This document shows, one piece after another, positions 51,247 to 61,126 of a DNA stretch of 64,000 bases. The notes below the pieces were generated by a model. That model was not told where the DNA came from, ran no database searches, and worked only from the letters and a program-made list of their open reading frames with translations. The DNA lies in contig NC_012881.1 of NCBI RefSeq assembly GCF_000023445.1, forward strand, positions 2,720,501 to 2,784,500, read 5' to 3'. This DNA is from Maridesulfovibrio salexigens DSM 2638. GTDB lineage: Bacteria; Desulfobacterota; Desulfovibrionia; Desulfovibrionales; Desulfovibrionaceae. The position numbers were made by a program, and so were the translations under genes. Every line of letters begins with the position of its first letter. Positions within the stretch are counted from its first letter, which is position 1.

Positions 51247-52905
51247 ATGAGTTTAGCATTATTTGGAAATCTGTTCGGCGGACTTGGTCTTTTTTTAATC
51301 GGAATGCGGTTGATGACCACTGGCTTGAAACAAGCTGCGGGCAAATCGTTACGAAAAATTCTTGGACAGTGGACCAAAAGTCCGGGAAGGGGATTATTTT
51401 CCGGATTCATGATTACTGCACTGGTGCAATCTTCCAGCGCAGTGACTGTTGCCGTCATAGGCTTTGTGAATGCTGGACTCATCACTCTTTCACAATCCAT
51501 CGGGGTAATTTACGGTAGTAATATTGGAACTACAGTCACCGGCTGGATTGTTGCTGCTGTCGGATTCAGCGTCAACCTGAAAGCCTTTGCCCTGCCTGTT
51601 ATCGCCCTCGGTGCAATTCTACGTTTAACAGGCCCTACATCACGACGCGCTTTTTTCGGAGACGCATTTGCGGGATTCGGCCTGTTCCTCATGGGAATTT
51701 CCACCCTGCAAATGGCCTTCAAAGGCATTGAATCATCCATCGACCTTTCAGTATTTGCCTCCATGGGAGCTCTCTCCATCCCGATATTTATCGGCATAGG
51801 CTTAATGCTTACATTACTCATGCAGAGCTCCAGCGCGGCAATGGCCCTTGTACTCACAGCCACAGTAAGTGGACTGATGGATCTCAATCAGGGAGCCGCC
51901 GCTGTTATCGGTACCAACATAGGTACGACTTCCACTGCCGCCCTTTCTGTTATCGGTGCTACCATCAATGCGAAAAAAGTAGCTACCGGGCATATCATCT
52001 TTAATATAATTACTGCCCTTGCAGCTCTTATCATGCTCCCGGTACTCATAAAATCCATCCTCTTCTGCATGGATATTATGAACTTATCGCACGAACCGGC
52101 TGTTGTTCTGGCCCTGTTCCATACTGCGTTCAACTTTTTGGGAGTCCTGATTCTCTGGCCTTTCACGGACAAGCTTGTTTCATTTATTGAAAAAAGGTTC
52201 GCTTCTCTGGAAGACGACCGGGGACGCCCCAAATATCTGGACAACAACGTTATCGGTACCCCTGCCCTGGCCCTTGATGCCCTGACCCTTGAAATGGAAA
52301 GAATAGGTCAGCTTACCCGCAGAATTGTGCGTAAAGGACTAAACTCCGATTTTGGATACGGTGCACTCCCTACAGATAAAGCTGCACAGGACAGCCTTAT
52401 TGAGGCCGCCCGCTCTTTCTGCGCCAAACTGCAATCCCGTCCCCTTACTGAACAACAGGGGCAACAAGTAGCAACAGCACTGCGAGTACTGCAATATTTC
52501 CGCACTGCCGGAGCTCTTTGCGCCTCTTTGGAAAAGAAAAGACTCAAGCCTGCCCTTGAATTACTCGGCCCGGATGCTGACATGGTTACGGTCTTCCGCA
52601 ACTCCTGCATCGGCGTCTTAAATGTTGCAGAAAATCCATGTTCTGAAGAATTTTGTAAAATCGACAACATGATACATGACATGTTATCAGCATACCACGA
52701 CCTGAAAGCAAAGCTGCTTTCTGCCGGTGGAACAGGCAATATCCCGGTCCCCGAAATGGTTGAACAGCTTGAACTTTTCTCAAAAGTACGACGCATAGCA
52801 AGGCAGGCAGCCAAAGGCGCAGTATACCTTGCAGCCATGAGGCCAGACTCCGGCGTATGCTGCCAGACCAATACAGTTAAATTTGCATGGAACCGCCATT
52901 GGTAA
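51247..52905 (+). CDS. Na/Pi cotransporter family protein with PhoU-like tail
   Basis: This 552-residue protein has two Na/Pi-cotransporter repeats. Each carries the QSSS motif (QSSSAVTVAV at 61-70 and QSSSAAMALVL at about 197-207), and a string of helices covers residues 1-310. The last 200 residues are soluble and helical, like PhoU. GLFLIGMRLM near the N-terminus is typical of the NptA/YjbB group. It may export or import phosphate. Confidence 0.9.
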   Translation: MSLALFGNLFGGLGLFLIGMRLMTTGLKQAAGKSLRKILGQWTKSPGRGLFSGFMITALVQSSSAVTVAVIGFVNAGLITLSQSIGVIYGSNIGTTVTGWIVAAVGFSVNLKAFALPVIALGAILRLTGPTSRRAFFGDAFAGFGLFLMGISTLQMAFKGIESSIDLSVFASMGALSIPIFIGIGLMLTLLMQSSSAAMALVLTATVSGLMDLNQGAAAVIGTNIGTTSTAALSVIGATINAKKVATGHIIFNIITALAALIMLPVLIKSILFCMDIMNLSHEPAVVLALFHTAFNFLGVLILWPFTDKLVSFIEKRFASLEDDRGRPKYLDNNVIGTPALALDALTLEMERIGQLTRRIVRKGLNSDFGYGALPTDKAAQDSLIEAARSFCAKLQSRPLTEQQGQQVATALRVLQYFRTAGALCASLEKKRLKPALELLGPDADMVTVFRNSCIGVLNVAENPCSEEFCKIDNMIHDMLSAYHDLKAKLLSAGGTGNIPVPEMVEQLELFSKVRRIARQAAKGAVYLAAMRPDSGVCCQTNTVKFAWNRHW

Positions 52906-52921
52906 ACTAACTGGAGCCACA

Positions 52922-54070
52922 ATGAAGAAATTCAAAATTCCCGCAATTATATTTGCCGTTGTTTTTGTTGCTTCTGCAACAGCACTTTATCTCTATGTAC
53001 AGAAAGATCTGGGAGAAAAAACCGGCGTAAAAGTAGACGCTCCCGAATGGGTAAACAAAAATGGGTCCAGCGGAAAACTCGCTGTATCCGACAAAGTGGC
53101 AAAATCAGGCGATTCAATAAAAATAGGGAAGAAAAACGCAACTGAACCCGCCTCCCAAAAAGACGATATTAAGATTGCTGAAAATAAGACAGCAGCTTCC
53201 ACCGCAAATAAAACCGGGCAATCTCCAGTTGAAAAAGTGGTGGATAAAATAAAGGATACAATCATCACTGAGGTCTTCCTTGATAACCTCGCGCAATATA
53301 TCGCAGACAACTATCACCCTGCAGGTTCGCTGCCTTATAAAGCCCAAAAAGGTTTCAGCTCAGCTTCGTTCAAAGGTATCAACATGCATTTCGGACTGAA
53401 TCTGCGAGGGCTTATGCCTAATGCTGAAAACCTTATAAATGCCCGAGAATCCATCTGGTCCTACCTGCTAACTCCGGGCAAACTTGCAGCTCTTTCAAAA
53501 TCCGAAACAGGACAGTTGCTCGACCTCATTGAGGAAAAAGGTATTCTGGCGGAAAGGAAATTCGCGGAAGGTGACAGCTTCACACTTCGCGAACTTAGCA
53601 GAGAGCAGCGGGCAGAGATGTTCCGCTCAAGCAGCCAGCCGCTTCGACATGTTGCAGCTGTACTCAAGGCGGTAGCAGACAACCCCGACCTTCTTCAGGC
53701 TTTGGACAGTTATATCAAGGCCGAAAAACGAGTAGATTCTGCAAATGGTATTTTTCAGCTTGATCTGGACAATTCCCGCAAGATTAAATCTGAATCAGCA
53801 AAAAGCAAAGCTGCCCATTCCGGTAAGATTCTTAAAGACGCCATTACCATCAGGGAAAAAATCAAGACCGGGATTACCCAGAAAATCAAGTCATATTGTG
53901 CTGGGGAATGCGACAAACCGGATGATTCTTTCTACATAGCGCAGTGGATTTTCAGAAGAGTTCATACCGATGAGAAAAGACTCAAAGCCATCACAGCCGG
54001 AAGCGAAGCCTTAAATCACATTGCAGACGAAATGGTTGAAAGAGCTGAAGCAATTGAGAAATCAATGTAA
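52922..54070 (+). CDS. membrane-anchored periplasmic protein of unknown function
   Basis: This protein of about 382 residues has one N-terminal membrane helix (IPAIIFAVVFVASATALYLYV), a low-complexity Lys/Ser/Ala stretch (about 45-110) and a helical domain (about 115-380). Segments such as YHPAGSLP, LNLRGLMPNAENL and LTPGKLAALSKSE are not known to me. The ATG at 52922 has GGAG 7-8 bases upstream. It starts 17 bases after the Na/Pi gene and is likely cotranscribed, which may tie it to phosphate handling. It ends before the convergent kinase gene. Confidence 0.65.
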   Translation: MKKFKIPAIIFAVVFVASATALYLYVQKDLGEKTGVKVDAPEWVNKNGSSGKLAVSDKVAKSGDSIKIGKKNATEPASQKDDIKIAENKTAASTANKTGQSPVEKVVDKIKDTIITEVFLDNLAQYIADNYHPAGSLPYKAQKGFSSASFKGINMHFGLNLRGLMPNAENLINARESIWSYLLTPGKLAALSKSETGQLLDLIEEKGILAERKFAEGDSFTLRELSREQRAEMFRSSSQPLRHVAAVLKAVADNPDLLQALDSYIKAEKRVDSANGIFQLDLDNSRKIKSESAKSKAAHSGKILKDAITIREKIKTGITQKIKSYCAGECDKPDDSFYIAQWIFRRVHTDEKRLKAITAGSEALNHIADEMVERAEAIEKSM

Positions 54071-54076
54071 TTGAGC

Positions 54077-55723
54077 CTAACACTCTGCGGGAACTCTGAT
54101 AATGATCTTCATCCCTTCACCCGGGCTGGTTTCAATTTCAAAAGTCCCGCTATGTTTCTGCGTAATGATGAAGTAGGAAACAAAGAGCCCCAAACCTGTC
54201 CCTTCACCGACCGGTTTGGTGGTGAAAAAAGGCTCCAAGGCCTTCTTGCGTGTTTCAGGACTCATTCCGGGACCATTGTCTTCAATTTCAAGACGAATGA
54301 AGCCGGGCTCTTTTCTTAACCGTATAGTAATACGGGCGATATCATCTGCTCCCCTGCCCTGATCAGCAAGAATAGCCTGCACGGAATTCTTGAGCAGATT
54401 AATAAGGACCTGCTCTATCTCAGACGGAGAACATAAAAGTTGAGGTAAGGAGTTATCGAATTCCTTGACTATTTCCAAACCTCCCCCACCGGACTTGCTG
54501 TAAAAGTCATAGCCGCTGAAAGAAAGCTCTATTGCTGTTTCAACGATCTGTTCAATATCGGAACAAACCCTTTCGCCGCCTGACTGTCGGCTGAATTGGA
54601 GCATATTGGAAACAATACGGGCAGAACGTTCGCCCATCTCCCTGACTGATTCAAGCTTGGCAAGAATCCCTCTTTTCTCGCAATAGTCGTGAATAGCCTT
54701 AAAAGGAATCCCCAACTCATCTGCCGTAGCATGATTTTTGGGAAGATGGCCTGAAATCCTGCGCTGAATATTCTGAATTCCCTGAAGAATGCCACCGAGC
54801 GGATTATTGATCTCATGAGCCATGCCAGCCGCAAGCCCGCCAACAGTCATCATCTTCTCGGTTTGCACCATGACCTCTTCCATACGGGTCCGGGCAGTTA
54901 TATCATCAACACGGATAACAACCCCGGCTTCATCTCCTTTGAACGGAAAAACAACTATTTCATGAAAAACATTACATCCGTCCCTATCCATATGAAAAAT
55001 TTCAGTACCACCGTCGACTTCTCCTCGGATGGTTGCCGAAATCAAATGCTCAAACCGTCTTAATTCCGGCATCATTTCATAAACAAAATTTCCTTCCGCG
55101 TCCTCGGCAGCCCGACCGGTTTCCTTGTGTGCATAGTCATTCCAAAGCACTACATTTGAATTTTCATCCACTCCAACCAGTATGGAATGCATAGAATCGA
55201 TAACATTACCAAGATAATTTCGGGTCCGCTGCAATTCCCTTTGATCAGCCAGTCTACGCCGTACGTCACGGGCGACCATAACGATATACAGCCTGCCGCC
55301 CACAAAATGCACCCGAAGCGTCATCTCAACCGGAATACGTGTTCCTCCCCTACCCAGCAGATCTGTCATGGAGACATCTTCCTTGTCCCATGAAGAATAG
55401 ATGTCATCATCAATCAGAACTTCATGCAGCAGGAAGCAGGTATCCTCGGGGAAGACTAACTCCGGCGGGCTGTCCAACAATTCATCCCTATCGTAACCGG
55501 TTTTCTTTAAAGCGGTTTTATTTACGTCAGCAAAACTCCACGAAAATGCATCAAGCACGAACAGGGCATCATTGGCATTTTCCACCAAAGCCCTGAAACG
55601 CTCCAGCTCATTAATCCTTTCCCGAAGTTCCGGATAATAGCTTTTGCGCATTGATGTTTCGCCAAGCCCGATGAGCTTGTTGCGAACATTTTCGTTGGAG
55701 TTCGGTTTAGAGCGCCGCTTCAT
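54077..55723 (-). CDS. PAS-domain sensor histidine kinase
   Basis: This 548-residue cytoplasmic kinase has two PAS domains (about 40-150 and 165-280). The His303 dimerisation motif is in GLAAGMAHEINNPLGGI, the N-box has LINLLKNSVQAI, and the G-boxes are EDNGPGMS and GEGTGLGLFVSY. No membrane helix or receiver domain is present, so it probably senses a soluble or redox signal. No response regulator lies nearby. The start lies inside the end of the alcohol dehydrogenase gene (17-base overlap), which couples the two. Confidence 0.92.
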   Translation of the reverse strand: MKRRSKPNSNENVRNKLIGLGETSMRKSYYPELRERINELERFRALVENANDALFVLDAFSWSFADVNKTALKKTGYDRDELLDSPPELVFPEDTCFLLHEVLIDDDIYSSWDKEDVSMTDLLGRGGTRIPVEMTLRVHFVGGRLYIVMVARDVRRRLADQRELQRTRNYLGNVIDSMHSILVGVDENSNVVLWNDYAHKETGRAAEDAEGNFVYEMMPELRRFEHLISATIRGEVDGGTEIFHMDRDGCNVFHEIVVFPFKGDEAGVVIRVDDITARTRMEEVMVQTEKMMTVGGLAAGMAHEINNPLGGILQGIQNIQRRISGHLPKNHATADELGIPFKAIHDYCEKRGILAKLESVREMGERSARIVSNMLQFSRQSGGERVCSDIEQIVETAIELSFSGYDFYSKSGGGGLEIVKEFDNSLPQLLCSPSEIEQVLINLLKNSVQAILADQGRGADDIARITIRLRKEPGFIRLEIEDNGPGMSPETRKKALEPFFTTKPVGEGTGLGLFVSYFIITQKHSGTFEIETSPGEGMKIIIRVPAEC

Positions 55724-56867
55724 AAATTTTCTCTACATCTTCCTGACTAAGTTCAATCGGATTAGTGACCATACAAGCATCTTTCAGCGCCATTTCAGCC
55801 AATTTAGGAATCTCTTCACGGGTAAGTCCCAAATCACCAAGAGACATATCTATGCCCGCAGCCTTGCTTAAGGCCATAATTGCCTTCTCAAGTTCATTAC
55901 AAATTTGCTCATCTGTTTTACCGGCAACAGATACGCCCATTTTTTCCGCAATACGGGAGTATCTTTCAACAACATACGGGAAATTAACCCTGATCACATA
56001 AGGAAGTAAAATAGAGTTGCACTCACCGTGCGGCAAATCTAAATGCCCGCCAAGACTATGAGCCATAGCGTGCACAGCACCAAGAATTGCATTGGAAAAA
56101 GCAAGCCCGGCTTCCATACTGCCAAGCATTACCTTGCCCCGCAATTCAAGGTTACCGGGATCTTTTATAACGGCAGCAAGATTATTCGAAACCTGCTCAA
56201 TTGCATCAAGAGCCAGCAGATCGGTTAAAGCCGAATTAGCATTCGAAACATAGGCTTCTATGGCGTGGGTCAATGCATCCATGCCCGTAGCCGCAGTCAA
56301 CTGTGCATCCATTGTTGATGTAAGTTCAGGATCAATCAGGGCTGCATCCGGGACCATGGCTTTACTTACTATGCTGATTTTAACATCACGTTCAGTATCG
56401 GTAATAATAGCGAATTGGGAAACATCAGCAGAACTTCCGGCAGTAGAAGGGATGCAGATAAGAGGAGGGCCGGGAACATCAACCATGTCCACACCCTCAA
56501 AATTCAAAATATGCGAATTATTTGTGGTAACAATTCCAATGCCTTTAGCACAATCCATCGGACTGCCACCGCCTACGGCAATAATGCAGTCACATCTGTT
56601 TTCAAGATAAAATTCAGCTCCGCGCATGACTTCAACATCACGGGGATTTTCAGAAACATCACTGAAGATAAATGTCTCTATTCCGGCATCGTTTAAACTC
56701 TTTTCTACAGTTCGAACCCAGCTGCATTTAACAATCCCGTTATCAGTAACTATCAAAGCCCTGGAGACTCCGAAATTTTCAGCATATTGTCCGGCAAGTT
56801 TGGAAGATCCCACACCAAAAACAAGTTCAGGAGCAACAAATTTTCTCATCGCCAAGACTTCTTTCAC
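55707..56867 (-). CDS. iron-containing alcohol dehydrogenase
   Basis: This protein of about 386 residues is a type III, Fe-dependent alcohol dehydrogenase. Seen are FVAPELVFGVGSSKLAG, the NAD motif GGGSPMDCAKGIG, and the metal-binding HAMAHSLGGHLDLPHGE. A GTG start at 56867 is chosen because GGAGG lies 5 bases upstream and the product begins like its relatives; an ATG at 56849 has no ribosome site. It is followed by an overlapping PAS kinase, so the kinase may respond to alcohol or redox state. Confidence 0.9.
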   Translation of the reverse strand: MKEVLAMRKFVAPELVFGVGSSKLAGQYAENFGVSRALIVTDNGIVKCSWVRTVEKSLNDAGIETFIFSDVSENPRDVEVMRGAEFYLENRCDCIIAVGGGSPMDCAKGIGIVTTNNSHILNFEGVDMVDVPGPPLICIPSTAGSSADVSQFAIITDTERDVKISIVSKAMVPDAALIDPELTSTMDAQLTAATGMDALTHAIEAYVSNANSALTDLLALDAIEQVSNNLAAVIKDPGNLELRGKVMLGSMEAGLAFSNAILGAVHAMAHSLGGHLDLPHGECNSILLPYVIRVNFPYVVERYSRIAEKMGVSVAGKTDEQICNELEKAIMALSKAAGIDMSLGDLGLTREEIPKLAEMALKDACMVTNPIELSQEDVEKIYEAAL

Positions 56868-57053
56868 GCCGACCTCCACCACTTGAAAATAAAATTTATG
56901 CCCATAGGTGCTCAAAAGTATCAATTTTCACACTCATTCACATAAGTAACATATAAGCTTATATTTCCGCAACAATGGAGCACAAAAAGGCATGTTCGGA
57001 AAAGAACATTCCCAATGATATATTTAATCTTATATCAGTCGTATGTATCAAAA

Positions 57054-57087
57054 AATCCGCCTCTGTATTATAATACAGAGGCGGATT
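57054..57087. terminator. perfect 34-base palindrome, probable bidirectional terminator
   Basis: AATCCGCCTCTGTATTA is followed by its exact complement to 57087 with no spacer. T-rich tracts lie on both sides. It is downstream of the DUF4301 stop on the minus strand, and the region 56925-57053 has no gene. Confidence 0.8.
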
Positions 57088-57115
57088 CATTTTTAATTAT
57101 ATTATACCTTATCGT

Positions 57116-58651
57116 TTAACTACGATGCTCTTCCTTTAAAAGGTCGTTTACAGTCTTGACCGGAGAAAAAGTACTCAACGGGACTTCCACAAATACGGTA
57201 ATCCAATCTGCCATAGAGCCGTTCCAAAGCCCGGGAAGTTCCATTGCCTTGAGCCTGCGGCCATCCTTGGACTTGTGTGAGATGAATCCGGTTTCGGGAT
57301 CAGTAAAATTCTTCAAGGCATACCACTCACCGCGATGACTTCTCATACCGCAAACCAGATCAACAGGGTTAAAATGAGTTGCAGTCTGCACAATCGCCGC
57401 CTGTTCGGGGTCATCCATATCCACCTGACTCTTCTCAACAATCTGCGGAGAAATAAAGCCGTCAGGACCGTCTACCCAGAAAGGTCCGCCGCCCGGTTCG
57501 CCTTCATTCTTAACCATCCCGCAGACACGTACAGGCTTGGATAAACGAACCCGCAGCATGGTAATCTTATCTTCAAGACTCATCTGACCGAAATTATCCG
57601 GCAACTGCATGGAAAGGTGGGAAACAGCAAATATCGCTACCGCTGCGACTTCAAATTCACTGCAGTTATGATTCTCAAGCATATTCAGGCATTCAAAAAT
57701 CTGGTCCTGCAACTTTACCAGCAACCCGCCGATTATCTTCTTATACTCAAGGGTATCACCCTTCATGCTGTCAGGGACGACATTATCGATATTCTTCAGA
57801 TAGACGAGGTCGCCGCGCAGCTTGTGGAGGTTATCCAATAAGGCTCCATGCCCGGCAGGACGGAATAAAATCTTTCCATCATCAGTGCGGAACACCTCAT
57901 TATCCATATCTACAGCAACAGTATCGCTCTTCCGGCACTGCTGAGAAAAGTTAATATCAAAACGGCAATCAGGATAATTTTCGACAGCCTTGGCAACATG
58001 ATCACGAATGGTCTGTTCATGGATCGGTGAAACAGTAAAATGCAGCTTAGCCTTACCACGACGATCTTTAATATGGGCAGCAGCCTCAGCAATATGTTCT
58101 TCAAAAGGAGTACGGTAGCCGCCTTCGTAATTATGGAAAGGAATCAATCCTTTAGGCATAGCCGCGTAGTTCAAGCCCTTTTCAGTGAGCAGGTATTCAA
58201 GAATCTGTGCATAATCCTGATTCGCATATGCATCTTCAAGATTTGCGTTATCTTCCATCATGACCTTCTGCAAATCAGAATAAAACGGAAGCACGGGAAG
58301 CAGGTCCATAAAATCCTGAACCATATCTGCATCTTTATCGGAAAGCTCTTCATCATTCAGCTTTGCCAACAAATGCTTAAACATGCGGGTTGCCGCTCCT
58401 GAAGCCGGAACAAACTTGGTAAACCTGCCTTCATCGGCAGCTTCTTCGAAACAATCCAATAATTCTTCTTTTTCTTCGGGCTTAATCCGATAAATTCCAT
58501 CGTTTAAAGTACAGGCCCGTTCGAGTTTTGTCGGCGCAAACCCCGTCTTGAATCGTTCAATCTGCTCAGCCAGTGCGGATGCGGAAATTCCTTCACCAAT
58601 AATATCAATTAAACCATTCTCAATTTCGCGGAGATCATTTTCAGTTACCAT
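57116..58651 (-). CDS. DUF4301 family protein
   Basis: This 511-residue protein fits the DUF4301 family of unknown function. Seen are FTKFVPASGAATRMFKHL (about 78-95), which resembles a nucleotide- or phosphate-binding loop of sugar nucleotidyltransferase type, and CGMVKNEGEPGGGPFWV and GLWNGSMADW. No signal peptide or membrane helix is present. It is monocistronic. A nucleotidyltransferase-like fold is inference. Confidence 0.82.
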   Translation of the reverse strand: MVTENDLREIENGLIDIIGEGISASALAEQIERFKTGFAPTKLERACTLNDGIYRIKPEEKEELLDCFEEAADEGRFTKFVPASGAATRMFKHLLAKLNDEELSDKDADMVQDFMDLLPVLPFYSDLQKVMMEDNANLEDAYANQDYAQILEYLLTEKGLNYAAMPKGLIPFHNYEGGYRTPFEEHIAEAAAHIKDRRGKAKLHFTVSPIHEQTIRDHVAKAVENYPDCRFDINFSQQCRKSDTVAVDMDNEVFRTDDGKILFRPAGHGALLDNLHKLRGDLVYLKNIDNVVPDSMKGDTLEYKKIIGGLLVKLQDQIFECLNMLENHNCSEFEVAAVAIFAVSHLSMQLPDNFGQMSLEDKITMLRVRLSKPVRVCGMVKNEGEPGGGPFWVDGPDGFISPQIVEKSQVDMDDPEQAAIVQTATHFNPVDLVCGMRSHRGEWYALKNFTDPETGFISHKSKDGRRLKAMELPGLWNGSMADWITVFVEVPLSTFSPVKTVNDLLKEEHRS

Positions 58652-58996
58652 AACGTACCTTCCCGTGCTTTAAATTGAAAAACAGTGTAAAATCATAGAT
58701 TTAAGTCGGCCTATACACCATTTCTATACGCAATCGACACTGATAGATACTTACCCCTTAACACAGATTTTCAGCCGTGTTTAGTGGCAAAATAAATATA
58801 TTTGAAACTTTTTTGCTTTTTCCTGATAACTCAAAAACTTACCATAAAAGCTTAATATTAAAAGACATTTTATCTAGACATTTTTTAAGCAATCAAATTA
58901 ATGGTAATTGTGTCGCAAAATTGAAACACAGAAGACAAATAGATGGCGAAAATATTTCCCAGTCGGCATAGAAATGCAAAAGTGAGGCCTAAAAAA
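58652..58996. other. intergenic region, no gene
   Basis: AT-rich upstream region of DUF4301 and downstream region of the tRNA-fMet genes. A 64-codon frame at 58777 has no ribosome site or family and is not supported. Confidence 0.5.
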
Positions 58997-59030
58997 AGTC
59001 CCCATCATCGCATGAACCGCGATGATGGGG
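58997..59030 (-). terminator. second terminator after the tRNA-fMet genes
   Basis: GTCCCCATCATCGC pairs with GCGATGATGGGGAC, followed by T7 on the minus strand. It stands behind a first terminator at 59041-59064. Confidence 0.85.
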
Positions 59031-59040
59031 ACAAAAAAAA

Positions 59041-59064
59041 AGACCCAACCTGATGGTTGAGTCT
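59041..59064 (-). terminator. first terminator after the tRNA-fMet genes
   Basis: AGACCCAACC (one mismatch) pairs with GGTTGAGTCT around a TGAT loop, followed by T9 on the minus strand. Confidence 0.85.
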
Positions 59065-59080
59065 TTTTGATGAAGCATGG

Positions 59081-59157
<77 letters not shown>

Positions 59158-59171
59158 TCACTGTGAGAGCA

Positions 59172-59200
59172 TGTCTACATGCTCTGTAATCTGCTGTCAA
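59172..59200 (-). promoter_or_regulatory. promoter of tRNA-fMet copy 1
   Basis: Read on the minus strand: TTGACA (59200-59195), 17-base spacer, TAGACA (59177-59172). The same box and spacing are used by the tRNA-Asn genes. Confidence 0.75.
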
Positions 59201-59345
59201 CAATTAGTTGAACATTTTGCAAATTATTTTTCAAATATTTTCAGGAGTTATGATCAATTTGAACATCCACCCTGAACTCAGTCAAAAGAGCAAAACTTAT
59301 TCCGCATTTTGCCACGAACATTTCCGCCATGACCGGAAATATCGG

Positions 59346-59422
<77 letters not shown>

Positions 59423-59437
59423 TCACTGAGAAGAGAA

Positions 59438-59466
59438 GAACTACAGCTACGCCCTACAGAAGTCAA
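59438..59466 (-). promoter_or_regulatory. promoter of tRNA-fMet copy 2
   Basis: Read on the minus strand: TTGACT (59466-59461), 17-base spacer, TAGTTC (59443-59438). The -10 box is weak. Confidence 0.5.
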
Positions 59467-59522
59467 CTTAAAATTTAAAATAAAATGATTTAATTATGAG
59501 ATTACCGCAATAACCCATAATT

Positions 59523-60407
59523 TTAGACATTTTTATTGAAATATCCAACCAGTTCCCGTCGCAGACCTTCAAGCAACTTAGTTTCAACATTCCAAGAATG
59601 CCAATAAAGCGAAACAGGCACCCTGCCCTGTGGGGCAACCTCGATCAATTGCCCTGATTTCAATTCTTCTTCCACTTGAAACTCCGGAACCATACCGTAT
59701 GCAAGCTCACGGCAGATAATATCAACAAAAGATTCTGTGGAAGGGATGTAAAAAATCGGATGTGCCACCGAATCTCCCGGAAAGAGTTTTTCCAGCATCT
59801 GCGATTGCGTTTCATCTTTACGGTTAAATACTGCTGCCGGAGCCTTTGCAACCGACTCACGATTAAATCCGTCTTTAAACCAACGTTTGTAAAAATCCGG
59901 TGTGCTCAGACACAAATAATCGAAAGTTGCCAGATAATCGCTGCGGCATCCTTTAACAGGTTTGGAAACAGTTCCAATACAACCTACAACTTCCCCCCGA
60001 GCAAGCATCTCATGAGTCCGGTTTTCATCATCTACATATAAATCCAGCAACACATTGTGCTCTTTTAAAAAACCATCAAGTGCATCCAGAAACCACGTTG
60101 CAAGACTGTCCGCGTTAACCCCCACGGGTAATGTCACGAATTCTCCGCTGGGATTAAGGCCCATGGAATCATTCAAATCATGTTCCATAAGCCGGATGGT
60201 GTGCAGATGCTTAATGAGCTTGCGACCATCCTCTGTTGGTTCAGGAGGCGTGGCCCTGACCACCAAGACCCTGCCCAATTGTTCCTCAAAATTTCGTATG
60301 CGCTGCGAAACGGCTGATTGAGAAATATTCAGCTTCAATGCAGCCTTATCAAATCCACCCTCTTCGATTACCGCAGCCAGTGCTTCGAGAAAAATATTAT
60401 CAAGCAT
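59523..60407 (-). CDS. LysR-type regulator of the ArgP/LysG family
   Basis: This 294-residue LysR-type regulator has the helix-turn-helix FDKAALKLNISQSAVSQRIRNFEEQLG at the N-terminus and a type-II effector domain. AVSQRIRN and the ATPPEPTEDG text are typical of ArgP/LysG. It is divergent from the LysE-type exporter gene, the usual arrangement in which ArgP/LysG activates the exporter when lysine or arginine is abundant. The intergenic region 60408-60505 should carry its site. Confidence 0.88.
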   Translation of the reverse strand: MLDNIFLEALAAVIEEGGFDKAALKLNISQSAVSQRIRNFEEQLGRVLVVRATPPEPTEDGRKLIKHLHTIRLMEHDLNDSMGLNPSGEFVTLPVGVNADSLATWFLDALDGFLKEHNVLLDLYVDDENRTHEMLARGEVVGCIGTVSKPVKGCRSDYLATFDYLCLSTPDFYKRWFKDGFNRESVAKAPAAVFNRKDETQSQMLEKLFPGDSVAHPIFYIPSTESFVDIICRELAYGMVPEFQVEEELKSGQLIEVAPQGRVPVSLYWHSWNVETKLLEGLRRELVGYFNKNV

Positions 60408-60505
60408 GTCCTCATTATAAGCTGAACTTATTAGAAATGAAAATATTTAATTGTACTAATTTTTACCTTCACCCTATATTCCTGAAAAAACAAACGGAGC
60501 AAACA

Positions 60506-61126
60506 ATGTCATCACTTCTTCCATATATGCAGGGTTTCGGGACAGGGGCAGGATTAATCATCGCCATCGGTGCGCAAAATGCTTTTGTACTTACCCAAAG
60601 CATCAGAAAAAACCATCATATGACCGTATGCCTTGTCTGCGCTATCTGTGATACGCTGCTGATCACGCTGGGGATACTGGGAACAGGTGAGTTGATAGCT
60701 TCCAATCCTATGCTGCTTAAGCCTGCTGCATGGGGAGGTGCAGCATTTCTGGCATGGTACGGATTCGGATCTTTCCGCTCTGCCATCAAAGGCGGACAGC
60801 TGGAAACCGGGGAGGTGGCCAAGACAGGATTGAAATCAATTATCCTGCTAACCCTTTCCATCACCCTGCTTAACCCGCATGTCTATCTGGATACGGTAGT
60901 CATGCTCGGCTCAATCAGTGGACAATATGACGGTCTGGATCGTTACATGTTCGGATTTGGAGCAATGACCGCATCTTTTGTATGGTTCTATACTCTTGGA
61001 TTCGGAGGACGAGCTCTCGCACCGCTTTTCAAGAAGCCCGTAACATGGAGGGTGCTGGACAGCGCTGTCTGCCTGACCATGTGGTTTATCGCATGGAATC
61101 TGGCTGAAAAGGCCATGAGCGTTTAG
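60506..61126 (+). CDS. LysE/ArgO-type amino-acid exporter
   Basis: This 206-residue membrane protein exports basic amino acids. Six helices are seen, with the family opening GFGTGAGLIIAIGAQNAFVLTQ and a later LTLSITLLNPHVYLDTVVMLG. The ATG at 60506 has GGAG 7 bases upstream; an earlier in-frame ATG at 60338 would lie inside the divergent regulator gene. The stop overlaps that of azlD by 3 bases. Confidence 0.92.
   Translation: MSSLLPYMQGFGTGAGLIIAIGAQNAFVLTQSIRKNHHMTVCLVCAICDTLLITLGILGTGELIASNPMLLKPAAWGGAAFLAWYGFGSFRSAIKGGQLETGEVAKTGLKSIILLTLSITLLNPHVYLDTVVMLGSISGQYDGLDRYMFGFGAMTASFVWFYTLGFGGRALAPLFKKPVTWRVLDSAVCLTMWFIAWNLAEKAMSV

Noticed and set aside
58777-58971. A 64-codon frame in the gap before the tRNA-fMet genes
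   Set aside because: AT-rich, no ribosome site, no recognisable segment.
60338-60505. N-terminal extension of the LysE-type exporter
   Set aside because: It would overlap the divergent regulator gene; the ATG at 60506 has a proper ribosome site and gives a family-like start.
60408-60505. Lysine riboswitch before the LysE-type exporter
   Set aside because: The gap to the divergent regulator is under 100 bases, too short for an L-box, and a LysR-type regulator explains the control.
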